A model generated the notes under the pieces. The model was not told the origin of the DNA and did no database searches. It saw only the letters and a list, made by a program, of their open reading frames with translations. Source: Proteobacteria bacterium UBA2996 (GTDB lineage Bacteria; Pseudomonadota; Gammaproteobacteria; Arenicellales; UBA868). Taken from it: DNA of 6,905 bases. Shown here piece by piece: positions 1 through 6,905 of this stretch. A program made the position numbers and the translations under genes. The stretch spans positions 1 through 6,905 of the forward strand of contig DDZY01000232.1 of the NCBI GenBank assembly GCA_002346525.1, given 5' to 3'. Within the stretch, counting starts at the first letter, position 1, and each line of letters starts with the position of its first letter.

Positions 1-515
1 TCGCCGCGATCATTCTCCATCTCGGAGCCATGATTGTAGATCTCGACCGCATGGGCAAAGGGCAGAATTCGGGCGTCTTCAGGCGCAAGTCCGTACCAGG
101 CAGGATGCACCAGGCCGATGTAAGCCCCGGCATCAAACGCTCTTTTTGCAAGATCGACAATTCCCTCTTGCGGTTGCGGTGGGGAAAAATCCAGCGGCAG
201 GCCGACTGCCAACACATGCCAGGTTTCCCCGTTGTGCAGATTTCCGGTGTGCAGTTCTGCCGAGATCAGTGTCGTAAAGTCCTTTGATCGCAGCCCTCGG
301 GTGTCGGTTATCGGAAACCCGTAGCATTCAAGAAAATGATCACTCAACGCGAGAAAGTCATAGCCCTTCTCTCGATATCGCCGAACAACCTCCTCGGCTG
401 GATAGTCGCCATCAGACTCGGTGCAGTGGGTATGGAGATTCCCCTTGTAAAAATGCCCAGGTGCAGCAAAAGGCAGCGCGGATAAATCAAAAGCACTGGC
501 GTTAGCAATCTTCAT
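1..515 (-). CDS. PHP-domain metal-dependent hydrolase (CehA/McbA-like), 3' part cut off by window edge
   Basis: I translated this frame from the ATG at 515-513 down to the left edge: 171 codons with no stop, so the C-terminal part is missing. The protein shows the metal-binding pattern of the PHP (polymerase and histidinol phosphatase) superfamily. It has an HxH motif at H28-T29-H30 inside GNLHTHCTESDG, an SDH motif at D59-H60, a probable ligand glutamate E87 in ISAELHT, a histidine H100 in WHVLAVGL, HPAW at H137, and EIYNHGSE at about 158-165. The last expected PHP ligand motif (an Asp-x-His) would lie outside the window. There is no signal peptide, so it is probably cytoplasmic. The family hydrolyses phosphoesters or related bonds using bound metal ions, but the substrate cannot be told from sequence; the CehA-like grouping is my inference from motif spacing. 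The start is supported by a GGGAG Shine-Dalgarno six bases upstream. The gene is transcribed divergently from the ETF-QO gene. Confidence 0.85.
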   Translation of the reverse strand, partial: MKIANASAFDLSALPFAAPGHFYKGNLHTHCTESDGDYPAEEVVRRYREKGYDFLALSDHFLECYGFPITDTRGLRSKDFTTLISAELHTGNLHNGETWHVLAVGLPLDFSPPQPQEGIVDLAKRAFDAGAYIGLVHPAWYGLAPEDARILPFAHAVEIYNHGSEMENDRG

Positions 516-665
516 CCAAAGCTCCCAAAAGCCGAAAGACTCACGCGGCTAATGTTATCCTTCGCATGTCGATTTGCACAGGCTTCGGGTGGGCCCGCGT
601 CGCAATAAGGACGTCCCATCGGCCCTGCCCGGGCTATCCTTGGCGAACAATCTCCCGAAAAAGTT
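516..665. promoter_or_regulatory. Divergent intergenic region between the PHP-domain gene and the ETF-QO gene
   Basis: Both genes must be driven from this 150-bp stretch, or from within a neighbouring gene. For the minus-strand gene, a weak sigma-70-like pair can be drawn: TGTGCA (575-580) and TAACAT (552-557) separated by 17 bp, about 30-40 bp ahead of the ATG. The matches are only 3/6 and 4/6. For the plus strand I found no convincing -35/-10 pair. The region holds short perfect palindromes: GGGCCC at 591-596, GGACGTCC at 609-616 and GCCCGGGC at 627-634. None matches an operator that I recognise. That regulation resides here follows from gene orientation; the specific elements are guesses. 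Confidence 0.45.
522..526 (-). promoter_or_regulatory. Ribosome binding site of the PHP-domain gene
   Basis: On the minus strand this reads GGGAG, followed by six bases and then the ATG at 515-513. Its match to the anti-Shine-Dalgarno sequence and its spacing support this ATG as the true start of the PHP-domain gene. Confidence 0.65.
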
Positions 666-2339
666 ATGAGCGAAGCACAAGAGATGATCGAACGCGAATC
701 CATGGAAGTGGATGTCGTTGTTGTGGGGGGTGGCCCAGCCGGACTGGCGACTGCCTGCCGGCTGATGCAGTTGGCTGCCGAGAAAGAACACGAACTGAGC
801 GTCGTCGTACTGGAAAAAGCCGCGGCGGTGGGCGACCATATTCTTTCCGGCGCTGTGATCGAACCTACCGCACTGAATGAACTCTTCCCGGATTGGGCGG
901 AACGCGGTGCTCCGCTCAATACACCGGTTGCCCGCGATGAAATCTACTTTTTCACTGGACCCGAGAAGGCCGTGAAAATCCCCAACGCCCTTGCCCCGCG
1001 GACCATGCACAACGACGGCAATTACATTGTCAGCCTCGGACAAGTAGTTCGCTGGCTGGGGGAGCAGGCCGAAGCGCTGGGTGTGGAAGTTTATCCCGGG
1101 TTCCCGGCGAGTGAAGTGCTCTTTAATGACAGAGGGGCAGTTAAAGGCGTGGCCACAGGAGAGATGGGCCGGGGCAAGGGTGGGGAAGCCAAAGCGGCTT
1201 ACGAGCCTGGCATGGAGCTGCATGCCAAATACACGGTCTTCGCAGAGGGCTGCCGCGGGCATCTGGGTAAGCAATTGATTGAGCAATACGTACTGGATCA
1301 CGACCGCTCACCCCAACACTACGGTATCGGCCTGAAGGAGCTCTGGCGCATTGATCCGGCATTGCACCAGCCGGGGCTCGTCGTTCACGGCGCCGGCTGG
1401 CCGCTTTCGGAACATGGGGCATCGGGCGGGGCCTTCCTCTATCACCTGGAAGACTGCCAGGTTGCGCTCGGACTCATTGTCGACCTGAACTATGACAATC
1501 CCTATCTGAGCCCGTTCGATGAATTGCAGCGCTTCAAGACCCACTCGAAGATTGCGCAGACCCTGGCAGGAGGCGAGCGGCTCTCTTACGGCGCTCGTGC
1601 TATCACCAAGGGCGGGTTTAATTCATTGCCGAAAATGTCCCTACCTGGTGCCTTCATTGTCGGCTGCGATGCCGGTACGCTGAATTTTGCCAAGATCAAG
1701 GGGACGCATACCGCGATGAAGTCAGGAATGCTGGCAGCGGACACGATCATGGAGGTATTGCTGGATGGGGATCCCGGCGGCAAGGATCACACCCACTACG
1801 ACTCCCATCTGCGTTGCTCCTGGCTCTATCCGGAGCTCAAGGCCGCACGTAACTTTGGCCCGGCGCTGCACAAATTCGGGCCATATGCCGGCGGGGCCTT
1901 CAATTACATCGATCAGAACTGGCTGCGCGGCAAAATGCCCTTCACCCTGAAGGACCGTTCCTGGGATCATGCCTCCCTCAAGGAAAGCAGCGAAGTCTCG
2001 CCAATTGAATATCCCAAACCCGACGGGGTACTGACCTTTGACAAAAACAGTTCGGTATATCTGACCAACACCAATCATGAGGAGGACCAACCGGTTCACC
2101 TCCAGCTGGCGGACAGCAATATCCCGCTGCGGACCAACCTGCCCAAGTGGGCCGAACCCGCACAGCGGTACTGCCCGGCCGGCGTCTATGAGATCGTTGA
2201 CGAAGGATCAGAACAGCGTTTCCAGATCAACGCGCAGAACTGCATTCACTGCAAGACCTGCGATATCAAGGATCCAAGCCAGAACATCACCTGGGTCACT
2301 CCCGAGGGCGGGGGCGGCCCCTCTTACAGCGCGATGTAG
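666..2339 (+). CDS. Electron-transfer-flavoprotein:ubiquinone oxidoreductase (ETF-QO)
   Basis: This is a complete 557-residue protein, the normal size for bacterial ETF-QO. It takes electrons from reduced ETF, which collects them from acyl-CoA and amino-acid dehydrogenases, and passes them through FAD and a 4Fe-4S cluster to ubiquinone at the inner membrane. The N-terminus has the Rossmann FAD-binding motif GGGPAG at residues 21-26, preceded by the hydrophobic strand VDVVVV. Family blocks follow: ILSGAVIEP, TMHNDGNYIVSLG, FAEGCRGHLGKQL, QHYGIGLKELW, FLYHLED, and TLNFAKIKGTHTAMKSGMLAA. The C-terminal cluster domain supplies four cysteine ligands, C503 in CPAGVYE and C526, C529 and C532 in NCIHCKTCD, and ends in the usual GGGGPSYSAM. 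The start is uncertain. The ATG at 666 has only a weak purine stretch upstream. The in-frame ATG at 684 (residue 7) gives MIERESMEVD, closer to the usual family N-terminus. The gene is monocistronic here, convergent with purL, and no etfA or etfB gene is in the window. Confidence 0.97.
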   Translation: MSEAQEMIERESMEVDVVVVGGGPAGLATACRLMQLAAEKEHELSVVVLEKAAAVGDHILSGAVIEPTALNELFPDWAERGAPLNTPVARDEIYFFTGPEKAVKIPNALAPRTMHNDGNYIVSLGQVVRWLGEQAEALGVEVYPGFPASEVLFNDRGAVKGVATGEMGRGKGGEAKAAYEPGMELHAKYTVFAEGCRGHLGKQLIEQYVLDHDRSPQHYGIGLKELWRIDPALHQPGLVVHGAGWPLSEHGASGGAFLYHLEDCQVALGLIVDLNYDNPYLSPFDELQRFKTHSKIAQTLAGGERLSYGARAITKGGFNSLPKMSLPGAFIVGCDAGTLNFAKIKGTHTAMKSGMLAADTIMEVLLDGDPGGKDHTHYDSHLRCSWLYPELKAARNFGPALHKFGPYAGGAFNYIDQNWLRGKMPFTLKDRSWDHASLKESSEVSPIEYPKPDGVLTFDKNSSVYLTNTNHEEDQPVHLQLADSNIPLRTNLPKWAEPAQRYCPAGVYEIVDEGSEQRFQINAQNCIHCKTCDIKDPSQNITWVTPEGGGGPSYSAM

Positions 2340-2366
2340 GGAAGGTCCTGAAGCGGGGACGGCTTG

Positions 2367-5300
2367 TCAGTCGACAAACGCTCTTGCGTTCTGGAAGATT
2401 CTCAGCCACGGACCGTGCTCACCCCAGTCTCCGGGGTGCCACGAGTTGGTTACGGTACGGAAATTTCTTTCGGGATGGGGCATCATGATCGTGACCCTGC
2501 CTTTTGCTGCGCAAAGTCCCGTGATCCCATCAGTGGAACCGTTAGGGTTGAACGGATAGCGTCCCGTCATGCTCCCGTAATTGTCCACAAACTGTAGGCT
2601 GACCTGGTTACGTTTACGAAGGGTGGCCAGGACCTCCTGATCAAGTTCAGCGCGGCCCTCGCCGTGCGCCACAACAACGGGAATACGGGTGCCGGCCATA
2701 TCGCGAAATAAGACCGAGTCACTGTCTAGGATCTCGACCATCACGGCGCGGGACTCAAACTGACCCGATTCGTTTGCTCCGAAATCCGGCCAATGTTCAG
2801 CGCCGGGTATCAGTTCCTTAAGCGCTGCCATCATCTGGCAGCCGTTGCACACCCCGAACGCGAAGATCTCCTCCCGGGAGAAAAAGGTGTCAAACTGCTC
2901 GCGCATCCACGGCTCAAACAGGATGGACTTTGCCCAGCCCTGCCCCGCCCCCAGGACATCCCCGAAAGAAAACCCACCACAGGCGGCAAGGCCCTGAAAC
3001 GCTTCAAGATGCTGACACCCGGCCTTAAGATCAGACATCGTCACGTCCACCGCTCGGAATCCGGCCCGGTCAAAAGCGGCGGCCATTTCCATATGGCCGT
3101 TGACTCCCTGTTCGCGCAGGATGGCCACTCGCGGACGTGCGCCGCCCAAGATGGCTTGGGTGGCAGGATTGGACGCCAAATCAAAGGTCAACTCAGCGCT
3201 GAGGCCAGGGTCTGACAAATCCTGTAGGCGCTCGTACTCTTGAACTGTGGAATCAGGGTTATCCCGAAGCTCCTGCATCCGGTAAGTCAGTTCGGACCAG
3301 GTCCGGTGAAGCGAGGAACGGCTTGATTCGAGCAGAACCTCGCCGTTGCCGGCAATACGGATCGAATCGTTTCCTGCCGAAGCCGCTCCCAACGGCCGTA
3401 CCCACGATCCGATGCCCTCTTCTTCAAAAATTTTATGTACCCGATCCAGTTCGTCTTTGCTCACCTGGATTACGGCGCCCGGCTCTTCAGAAAACAAATA
3501 AGCCAACGGGTCTTGCGCTTTTCCGATATCGATCTCGATCGAACAACGGCTGGCAAAAGCCATTTCCATCAGGGTGACAATCAAACCGCCGTCGGAACGA
3601 TCATGATAGGCCAGCGCCAGATCACCGGCCAATAACCGTCTCGTCGCAGCAAAGAATCCGCACAGATCCTCCGGGTGATCCAGATCCGGCACCTCATTGC
3701 CCACCTGTCCATAAACCTGAGCGAGTGCAGAACCGCCGAGCCGCTGCTTGCCTCGCGCCAGATCAACCAGCAGCAGCACCGATTCACCGGAGACATCCAG
3801 AACAGGCGTCACAGACCGACGCACATCCGCCACCGGTGCAAATGCAGTCACGATAAGAGACAAAGGCGACGACACACTGAAACTCTTTCCATTGTCCGTC
3901 CAGCGGCTGGACATGGACATGGAATCCTTACCGACCGGGATCGAAATGCCGAGCGCTGGACACAGTGCAAGCGTAACCGCCTCAACCGTTTTAAAAAGAT
4001 CTGCGTCCTGCCCCGCCTCACCTGCTGCAGCCATCCAGTTGGCGCAAAGATGAATGTCCGACAGTTCGCTGATCCCCGCGCAGGCGATGTTGGTTATCGC
4101 CTCAGTGACCGCCATACGGCCACTGGCCGGAGCATCGATGAGTGCAAGGGGCGTCCGCTCGCCCATTGAGATGGCTTCACCCGTATGACTATCGAAACCC
4201 GCTGTCGTGATACCGGCATCGGCAACGGGCACCTGCCAGGGCCCAACCATCTGGTCCCGCACCACCTGACCGCCGACACTCCGGTCACCGATAGTCACAA
4301 GAAAGGTTTTGTCGGCGACGGCCGGCAAGCGCAATACCCGATCCACGGCGTCGCTGACCGTGATTCCATCGAGATCAAGATCCGGATATGCACGGGGGCG
4401 GCTGACCCCTTCCCGATGCATCCGTGGTGTATTGCCAAAAAGCAACGACATGGGAAGATCCACCGGTACCGGGTGAGTGTTCGCGTCGTCCTTCGACTCA
4501 CCTGACGTCTCGACAGAGGCAAGACGCAACAGGGTTTCCGGGCACGCCTCCCCGACCACGCTAAAGAGACACCGTTCCCGTTCACAAAGCGCTTTAAACG
4601 TATCGAGGTTTTCCGGTGACACGGCGAGGACATAACGCTCTTGGGCCTCGTTGCACCACAACTGCATCGGAGAAAGCCCGGGCTCATCAGAAGGAATGGC
4701 GTTGACGTCAAATCGGGCGCCGAGGCCGGCGTCGTGGACGAGTTCTGGGAGGGCATTAGACAGGCCCCCCGCGCCGTCGTCATGGATCGAGATCATCGGG
4801 TTTTCGGGGCCCAGCGCGATACAGCGGTCGATGACTTCCTGGCAGCGCCTCTGCATCTCGGCATTGCCCCTTTGCACGGATGCAAAATCCAGTGCTTCAG
4901 CGCTTTCGCCGGAATCCACACTGGATGCCGCACCACCCCCAAGTCCGATCAGCATTGCCGGACCCCCCAATACGATCAGCTTGGCCCCCGGCGGAATGGT
5001 CTGTTTATGCACATGGCAGTCGCGGATATTGCCAAGCCCGCCGGCGATCATGATCGGCTTGTGATAGCCATACCGGTGGGCAGGATCACCCTCATGCGTT
5101 GCCACCTCCAGGGTGCGGAAGTATCCCGCCACATTCGGCCGGCCGAACTCATTGTTGAAGGATGCAGCCCCGATTGGCCCTTCGAGCATGATCTGCAGTG
5201 GTGACGCGATGCGGGACGGGCTCTGGCGGGGGAATTCCCAGGGCATTTGGGTATCCGGTAAGCGCAGGTCGGAGACCGAAAATCCGGTTACCCCGACTTT

Positions 5301-6284
5301 TGGTTTGCCGCCGCGCCCGGTGGCCCCTTCATCCCGGATCTCGCCGCCCGAGCCCGTCGCCGCACCGGGAAACGGAGAAATCGCCGTGGGGTGATTGTGG
5401 GTTTCGACCTTGGCGACTAGATGCAGCGGTTCGGCGATCTGGCGGTATTCGCCACTCGATGGGTCCGGCAGGAACCATGAGGCGGGGTATCCCGTCAGCA
5501 CCGCCCCGTTATCACTGTACGCACTTAAAGTTTTTTCACCATGCCGGGCATGTGTCGTCCGTACCATCTGGAAAAGCGATGCGGCCTGACTTATCTCGTC
5601 CAGGGTCCACTGCGCGTTGAAAATCTTGTGCCGGCAATGCTCTGAATTGACCTGCGCGAACATCATCAACTCGGCATCCGTGGGGTTGCGGCCCATCTCG
5701 AGATAGGCGTCAGCGAGGTACTCGCACTCCTGGTGTGTCAGCGCAAAACCTTCACGCTCGTTTGCGGCCGCGAGCGCCTCCAATCCGCCGTTCAGGATAT
5801 CCACAACTTCAAGGGGGGCGGGCGACTGTAACGCGAACACCTGTTCAAGTCCCTCCACGTTTTCAACCACAGATTCCGTCATGGGATCATGAAGTAACGA
5901 AATCAATTCGCTCCGGGACCCCTCCCGACCTTCAGCACCCTCGATTCGCCAGACAACGCCACGCTCAATTCTTCGAACCGAAGACAAGCCGCAGTGACGG
6001 GCAATATCGGTCGCTTTGGTTGACCAGGGAGACCGGGTTCCATGACGTGGAATAACCCGAATCGGATCACCGCCAAGAACAAGTTCCTGCACGCTTTCCG
6101 AGGAGGCATCGAGCAGATTTTCGAGAATCTGGATCTCATCCGGCTCCAGCGGTCGGCCGCTGTCGACGAGATAAAAAAAGCAGACCGAGCAGGCGCCCAG
6201 CGCGATCTGCCGATCTGCCGCACGGGCCGCAAACTTCTCGAGGTTAAACGGCGTGAGAGCAGGGCCACCGCCCAGCATCAGCAC
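2367..6284 (-). CDS. purL: Phosphoribosylformylglycinamidine synthase (FGAM synthase), large single-chain form
   Basis: This complete 1305-residue enzyme catalyses step 4 of de novo purine synthesis: FGAR + glutamine + ATP gives FGAM + glutamate + ADP + Pi, in the cytoplasm. Domains in order are a PurS-like N-terminal domain (about 1-145), a linker ending in the conserved EHCRH (215-219), the duplicated AIRS-type synthetase core (about 220-1000) and a class I glutaminase from about 1050. The core carries ETHNHPTAISPFPGAATGSG with H296, VGKDSMSM with K786, and HDRSDGG at 894-900. The glutaminase triad is visible: C1146 in FGVCNGCQMM and H1270/E1272 in MMPHPER. These sit about ten residues beyond Cys1135, His1260 and Glu1262 of the Salmonella enzyme, so the protein is intact. 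The start is GTG at 6284-6282, followed two codons later by an ATG. GGGAG seven bases before the GTG favours it. The gene lies 21 bp downstream of purC and is probably co-transcribed with it. Confidence 0.99.
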   Translation of the reverse strand: MLMLGGGPALTPFNLEKFAARAADRQIALGACSVCFFYLVDSGRPLEPDEIQILENLLDASSESVQELVLGGDPIRVIPRHGTRSPWSTKATDIARHCGLSSVRRIERGVVWRIEGAEGREGSRSELISLLHDPMTESVVENVEGLEQVFALQSPAPLEVVDILNGGLEALAAANEREGFALTHQECEYLADAYLEMGRNPTDAELMMFAQVNSEHCRHKIFNAQWTLDEISQAASLFQMVRTTHARHGEKTLSAYSDNGAVLTGYPASWFLPDPSSGEYRQIAEPLHLVAKVETHNHPTAISPFPGAATGSGGEIRDEGATGRGGKPKVGVTGFSVSDLRLPDTQMPWEFPRQSPSRIASPLQIMLEGPIGAASFNNEFGRPNVAGYFRTLEVATHEGDPAHRYGYHKPIMIAGGLGNIRDCHVHKQTIPPGAKLIVLGGPAMLIGLGGGAASSVDSGESAEALDFASVQRGNAEMQRRCQEVIDRCIALGPENPMISIHDDGAGGLSNALPELVHDAGLGARFDVNAIPSDEPGLSPMQLWCNEAQERYVLAVSPENLDTFKALCERERCLFSVVGEACPETLLRLASVETSGESKDDANTHPVPVDLPMSLLFGNTPRMHREGVSRPRAYPDLDLDGITVSDAVDRVLRLPAVADKTFLVTIGDRSVGGQVVRDQMVGPWQVPVADAGITTAGFDSHTGEAISMGERTPLALIDAPASGRMAVTEAITNIACAGISELSDIHLCANWMAAAGEAGQDADLFKTVEAVTLALCPALGISIPVGKDSMSMSSRWTDNGKSFSVSSPLSLIVTAFAPVADVRRSVTPVLDVSGESVLLLVDLARGKQRLGGSALAQVYGQVGNEVPDLDHPEDLCGFFAATRRLLAGDLALAYHDRSDGGLIVTLMEMAFASRCSIEIDIGKAQDPLAYLFSEEPGAVIQVSKDELDRVHKIFEEEGIGSWVRPLGAASAGNDSIRIAGNGEVLLESSRSSLHRTWSELTYRMQELRDNPDSTVQEYERLQDLSDPGLSAELTFDLASNPATQAILGGARPRVAILREQGVNGHMEMAAAFDRAGFRAVDVTMSDLKAGCQHLEAFQGLAACGGFSFGDVLGAGQGWAKSILFEPWMREQFDTFFSREEIFAFGVCNGCQMMAALKELIPGAEHWPDFGANESGQFESRAVMVEILDSDSVLFRDMAGTRIPVVVAHGEGRAELDQEVLATLRKRNQVSLQFVDNYGSMTGRYPFNPNGSTDGITGLCAAKGRVTIMMPHPERNFRTVTNSWHPGDWGEHGPWLRIFQNARAFVD

Positions 6285-6291
6285 GGCGTGG

Positions 6292-6296
6292 CTCCC
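6292..6296 (-). promoter_or_regulatory. Ribosome binding site of purL, supporting the GTG start
   Basis: On the minus strand this reads GGGAG within the 21-bp gap between the purC stop and purL. It lies 7 bases from the GTG at 6284 but 13 bases from the nearby in-frame ATG at 6278, so it decides in favour of the GTG. The core is flanked by GTGG and CCAC, which could pair into a tiny 4-bp hairpin around the Shine-Dalgarno core. Whether that matters for translation is unknown. Confidence 0.6.
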
Positions 6297-6305
6297 ACCG
6301 GGCAG

Positions 6306-6905
6306 TCAGCCCGCAATGGTTGCCTCAAGATCGACACCGAGCCGCAGAGCGACCTCTTCATAGGCCTCTACGACACCACCGAGTCCCTGACGGAATCGAT
6401 CTTTATCGAGTTTCTTACGGGTATCAGCATCCCAGAGTCGGCAACCGTCGGGTGTGAACTCATCACCGAGCAGCAGCTCACCGTCAAAACGGCCGAACTC
6501 CAGCTTGAAGTCCACCAGGATCATGCCCCCGTCGGCGAAAAGTTTGGTCAGGATTTCATTAACTCGGAAGGTCTGGGCCTTCATTGACTCGACTTCGGCC
6601 GAACTCGCCCAACCGAAAGAGGCAATGTGATACTCGTTGATCATCGGATCGTGCAGTTCGTCATTTTTTAAAAAGAACTCAAAGGTCGGCGGCACAAGAT
6701 CCAATCCGTCTTCTACCCCAAGCCGACGGCACAAAGAGCCCGTCGCAAGATTACGAACGACACACTCGACCGGAATCATGTCGAGACGCTGGACCTGGGA
6801 TTCATTGTCGCTGAGCAGTGCATCAAAATGTGTGGCAACACCCTGCGTCTCAAGGTGTTCCATGATGAAGGCGTTAAAGCGGTTGTTGACCATGCCCTTG
6901 CGATC
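6306..6905 (-). CDS. purC: Phosphoribosylaminoimidazole-succinocarboxamide synthase (SAICAR synthase), 5' end cut off by window edge
   Basis: PurC joins aspartate to CAIR with ATP to form SAICAR, a later step of de novo purine synthesis than PurL's. The frame is open from the right edge to TGA at 6308-6306, giving 199 residues beginning DRKGMVNNRF. That segment corresponds to about residue 44 of the E. coli protein, so roughly 43 N-terminal residues, including the early nucleotide-binding strands, are outside the window; the internal ATG at 6893 is not the start. Both family signatures are present: MIPVECVVRNLATGS (6735-6779) and LVDFKLEFG. Also present are LKNDELHDPMINEYH, LGDEFTPDGCRLWD and DKDRFRQGLGG. 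The C-terminus is about five residues longer than in E. coli, ending ATIAG. No frameshift or missing key residue is seen. It lies directly upstream of purL with a 21-bp gap, so the two probably form one transcript. Confidence 0.98.
   Translation of the reverse strand, partial: DRKGMVNNRFNAFIMEHLETQGVATHFDALLSDNESQVQRLDMIPVECVVRNLATGSLCRRLGVEDGLDLVPPTFEFFLKNDELHDPMINEYHIASFGWASSAEVESMKAQTFRVNEILTKLFADGGMILVDFKLEFGRFDGELLLGDEFTPDGCRLWDADTRKKLDKDRFRQGLGGVVEAYEEVALRLGVDLEATIAG

Noticed and set aside
574..608. TTGCAC (574-579) with CAATAA (603-608) as a plus-strand promoter for ETF-QO
   Set aside because: The spacing is 23 bp, outside the sigma-70 range, and the -10 match is poor.
555..1301. Open frame of 248 codons on the minus strand across the ETF-QO start
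   Set aside because: It is antisense to the well-conserved ETF-QO gene, its translation shows no recognisable motif, and it spans the divergent promoter region. It is a by-product of GC-rich codon use on the other strand.
2304..2323. GC-rich hairpin (GAGGG ... CCCTC type) near the end of ETF-QO, considered as a terminator
   Set aside because: It lies inside the coding sequence, encodes the conserved GGGGP stretch, has an imperfect stem and is not followed by a T-run.
2344..2362. Possible GTCC/GGAC or AAGC/GCTT stem in the convergent gap, considered as a bidirectional terminator
   Set aside because: The stems are only 4 bp and mutually exclusive, with no T-run on either strand.
2077..2559. 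Open frame of 160 codons on the plus strand bridging ETF-QO and purL
   Set aside because: It overlaps the ETF-QO iron-sulphur domain in another frame and then runs antisense to the purL 3' end. The translation is Arg/Ser/Pro-rich with no recognisable domain.
4641..5204. Open frame of 187 codons on the plus strand inside purL
   Set aside because: It lies wholly antisense to the conserved PurL core, with no family motif; it is a shadow frame.
6306..6893. ATG at 6893 as the purC start
   Set aside because: The frame stays open to the window edge with residues DRKG directly upstream, matching the interior of E. coli PurC. The gene is truncated by the window, not short.

Overview
This window is ordinary chromosomal housekeeping sequence from a proteobacterium, most likely a gammaproteobacterium (a betaproteobacterium is possible). 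Three things suggest this. PurL is the long single-chain type with the glutaminase fused at the C-terminus, and its key residues sit almost at the numbering of the enterobacterial enzyme. PurC closely resembles the E. coli protein. The electron-transfer-flavoprotein:ubiquinone oxidoreductase (ETF-QO) resembles the pseudomonad type. The DNA is moderately GC-rich. I do not name a genus.

Layout from left to right: (1) the N-terminal 171 codons of a PHP-domain metal-dependent hydrolase on the minus strand, running off the left edge; (2) a 150-bp divergent intergenic region, 516-665; (3) a complete ETF-QO gene on the plus strand, 666-2339; (4) a 27-bp convergent gap without a clear terminator; (5) a complete purL on the minus strand, 2367-6284, with a GTG start preceded by a good Shine-Dalgarno sequence; (6) a 21-bp gap, then purC on the minus strand, which lacks about 43 N-terminal codons because it runs off the right edge.

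Functionally, purC and purL form a co-directional pair, probably one transcript, encoding two steps of de novo purine synthesis (SAICAR synthase and FGAM synthase). The promoter and any purine-responsive operator would lie beyond the right edge. The ETF-QO passes electrons from flavoprotein dehydrogenases of fatty-acid and amino-acid oxidation, via ETF, to ubiquinone. This implies a respiring organism with a quinone pool. The PHP protein has no assigned substrate, and its position beside ETF-QO may be coincidental.

I found no tRNA, rRNA, insertion sequence, CRISPR array, prophage or toxin-antitoxin signal, and no gene-free stretch longer than 150 bp. I do not see a novel system here. The findings below are modest: gene arrangement, start-site choices, short palindromes and one residue variant.
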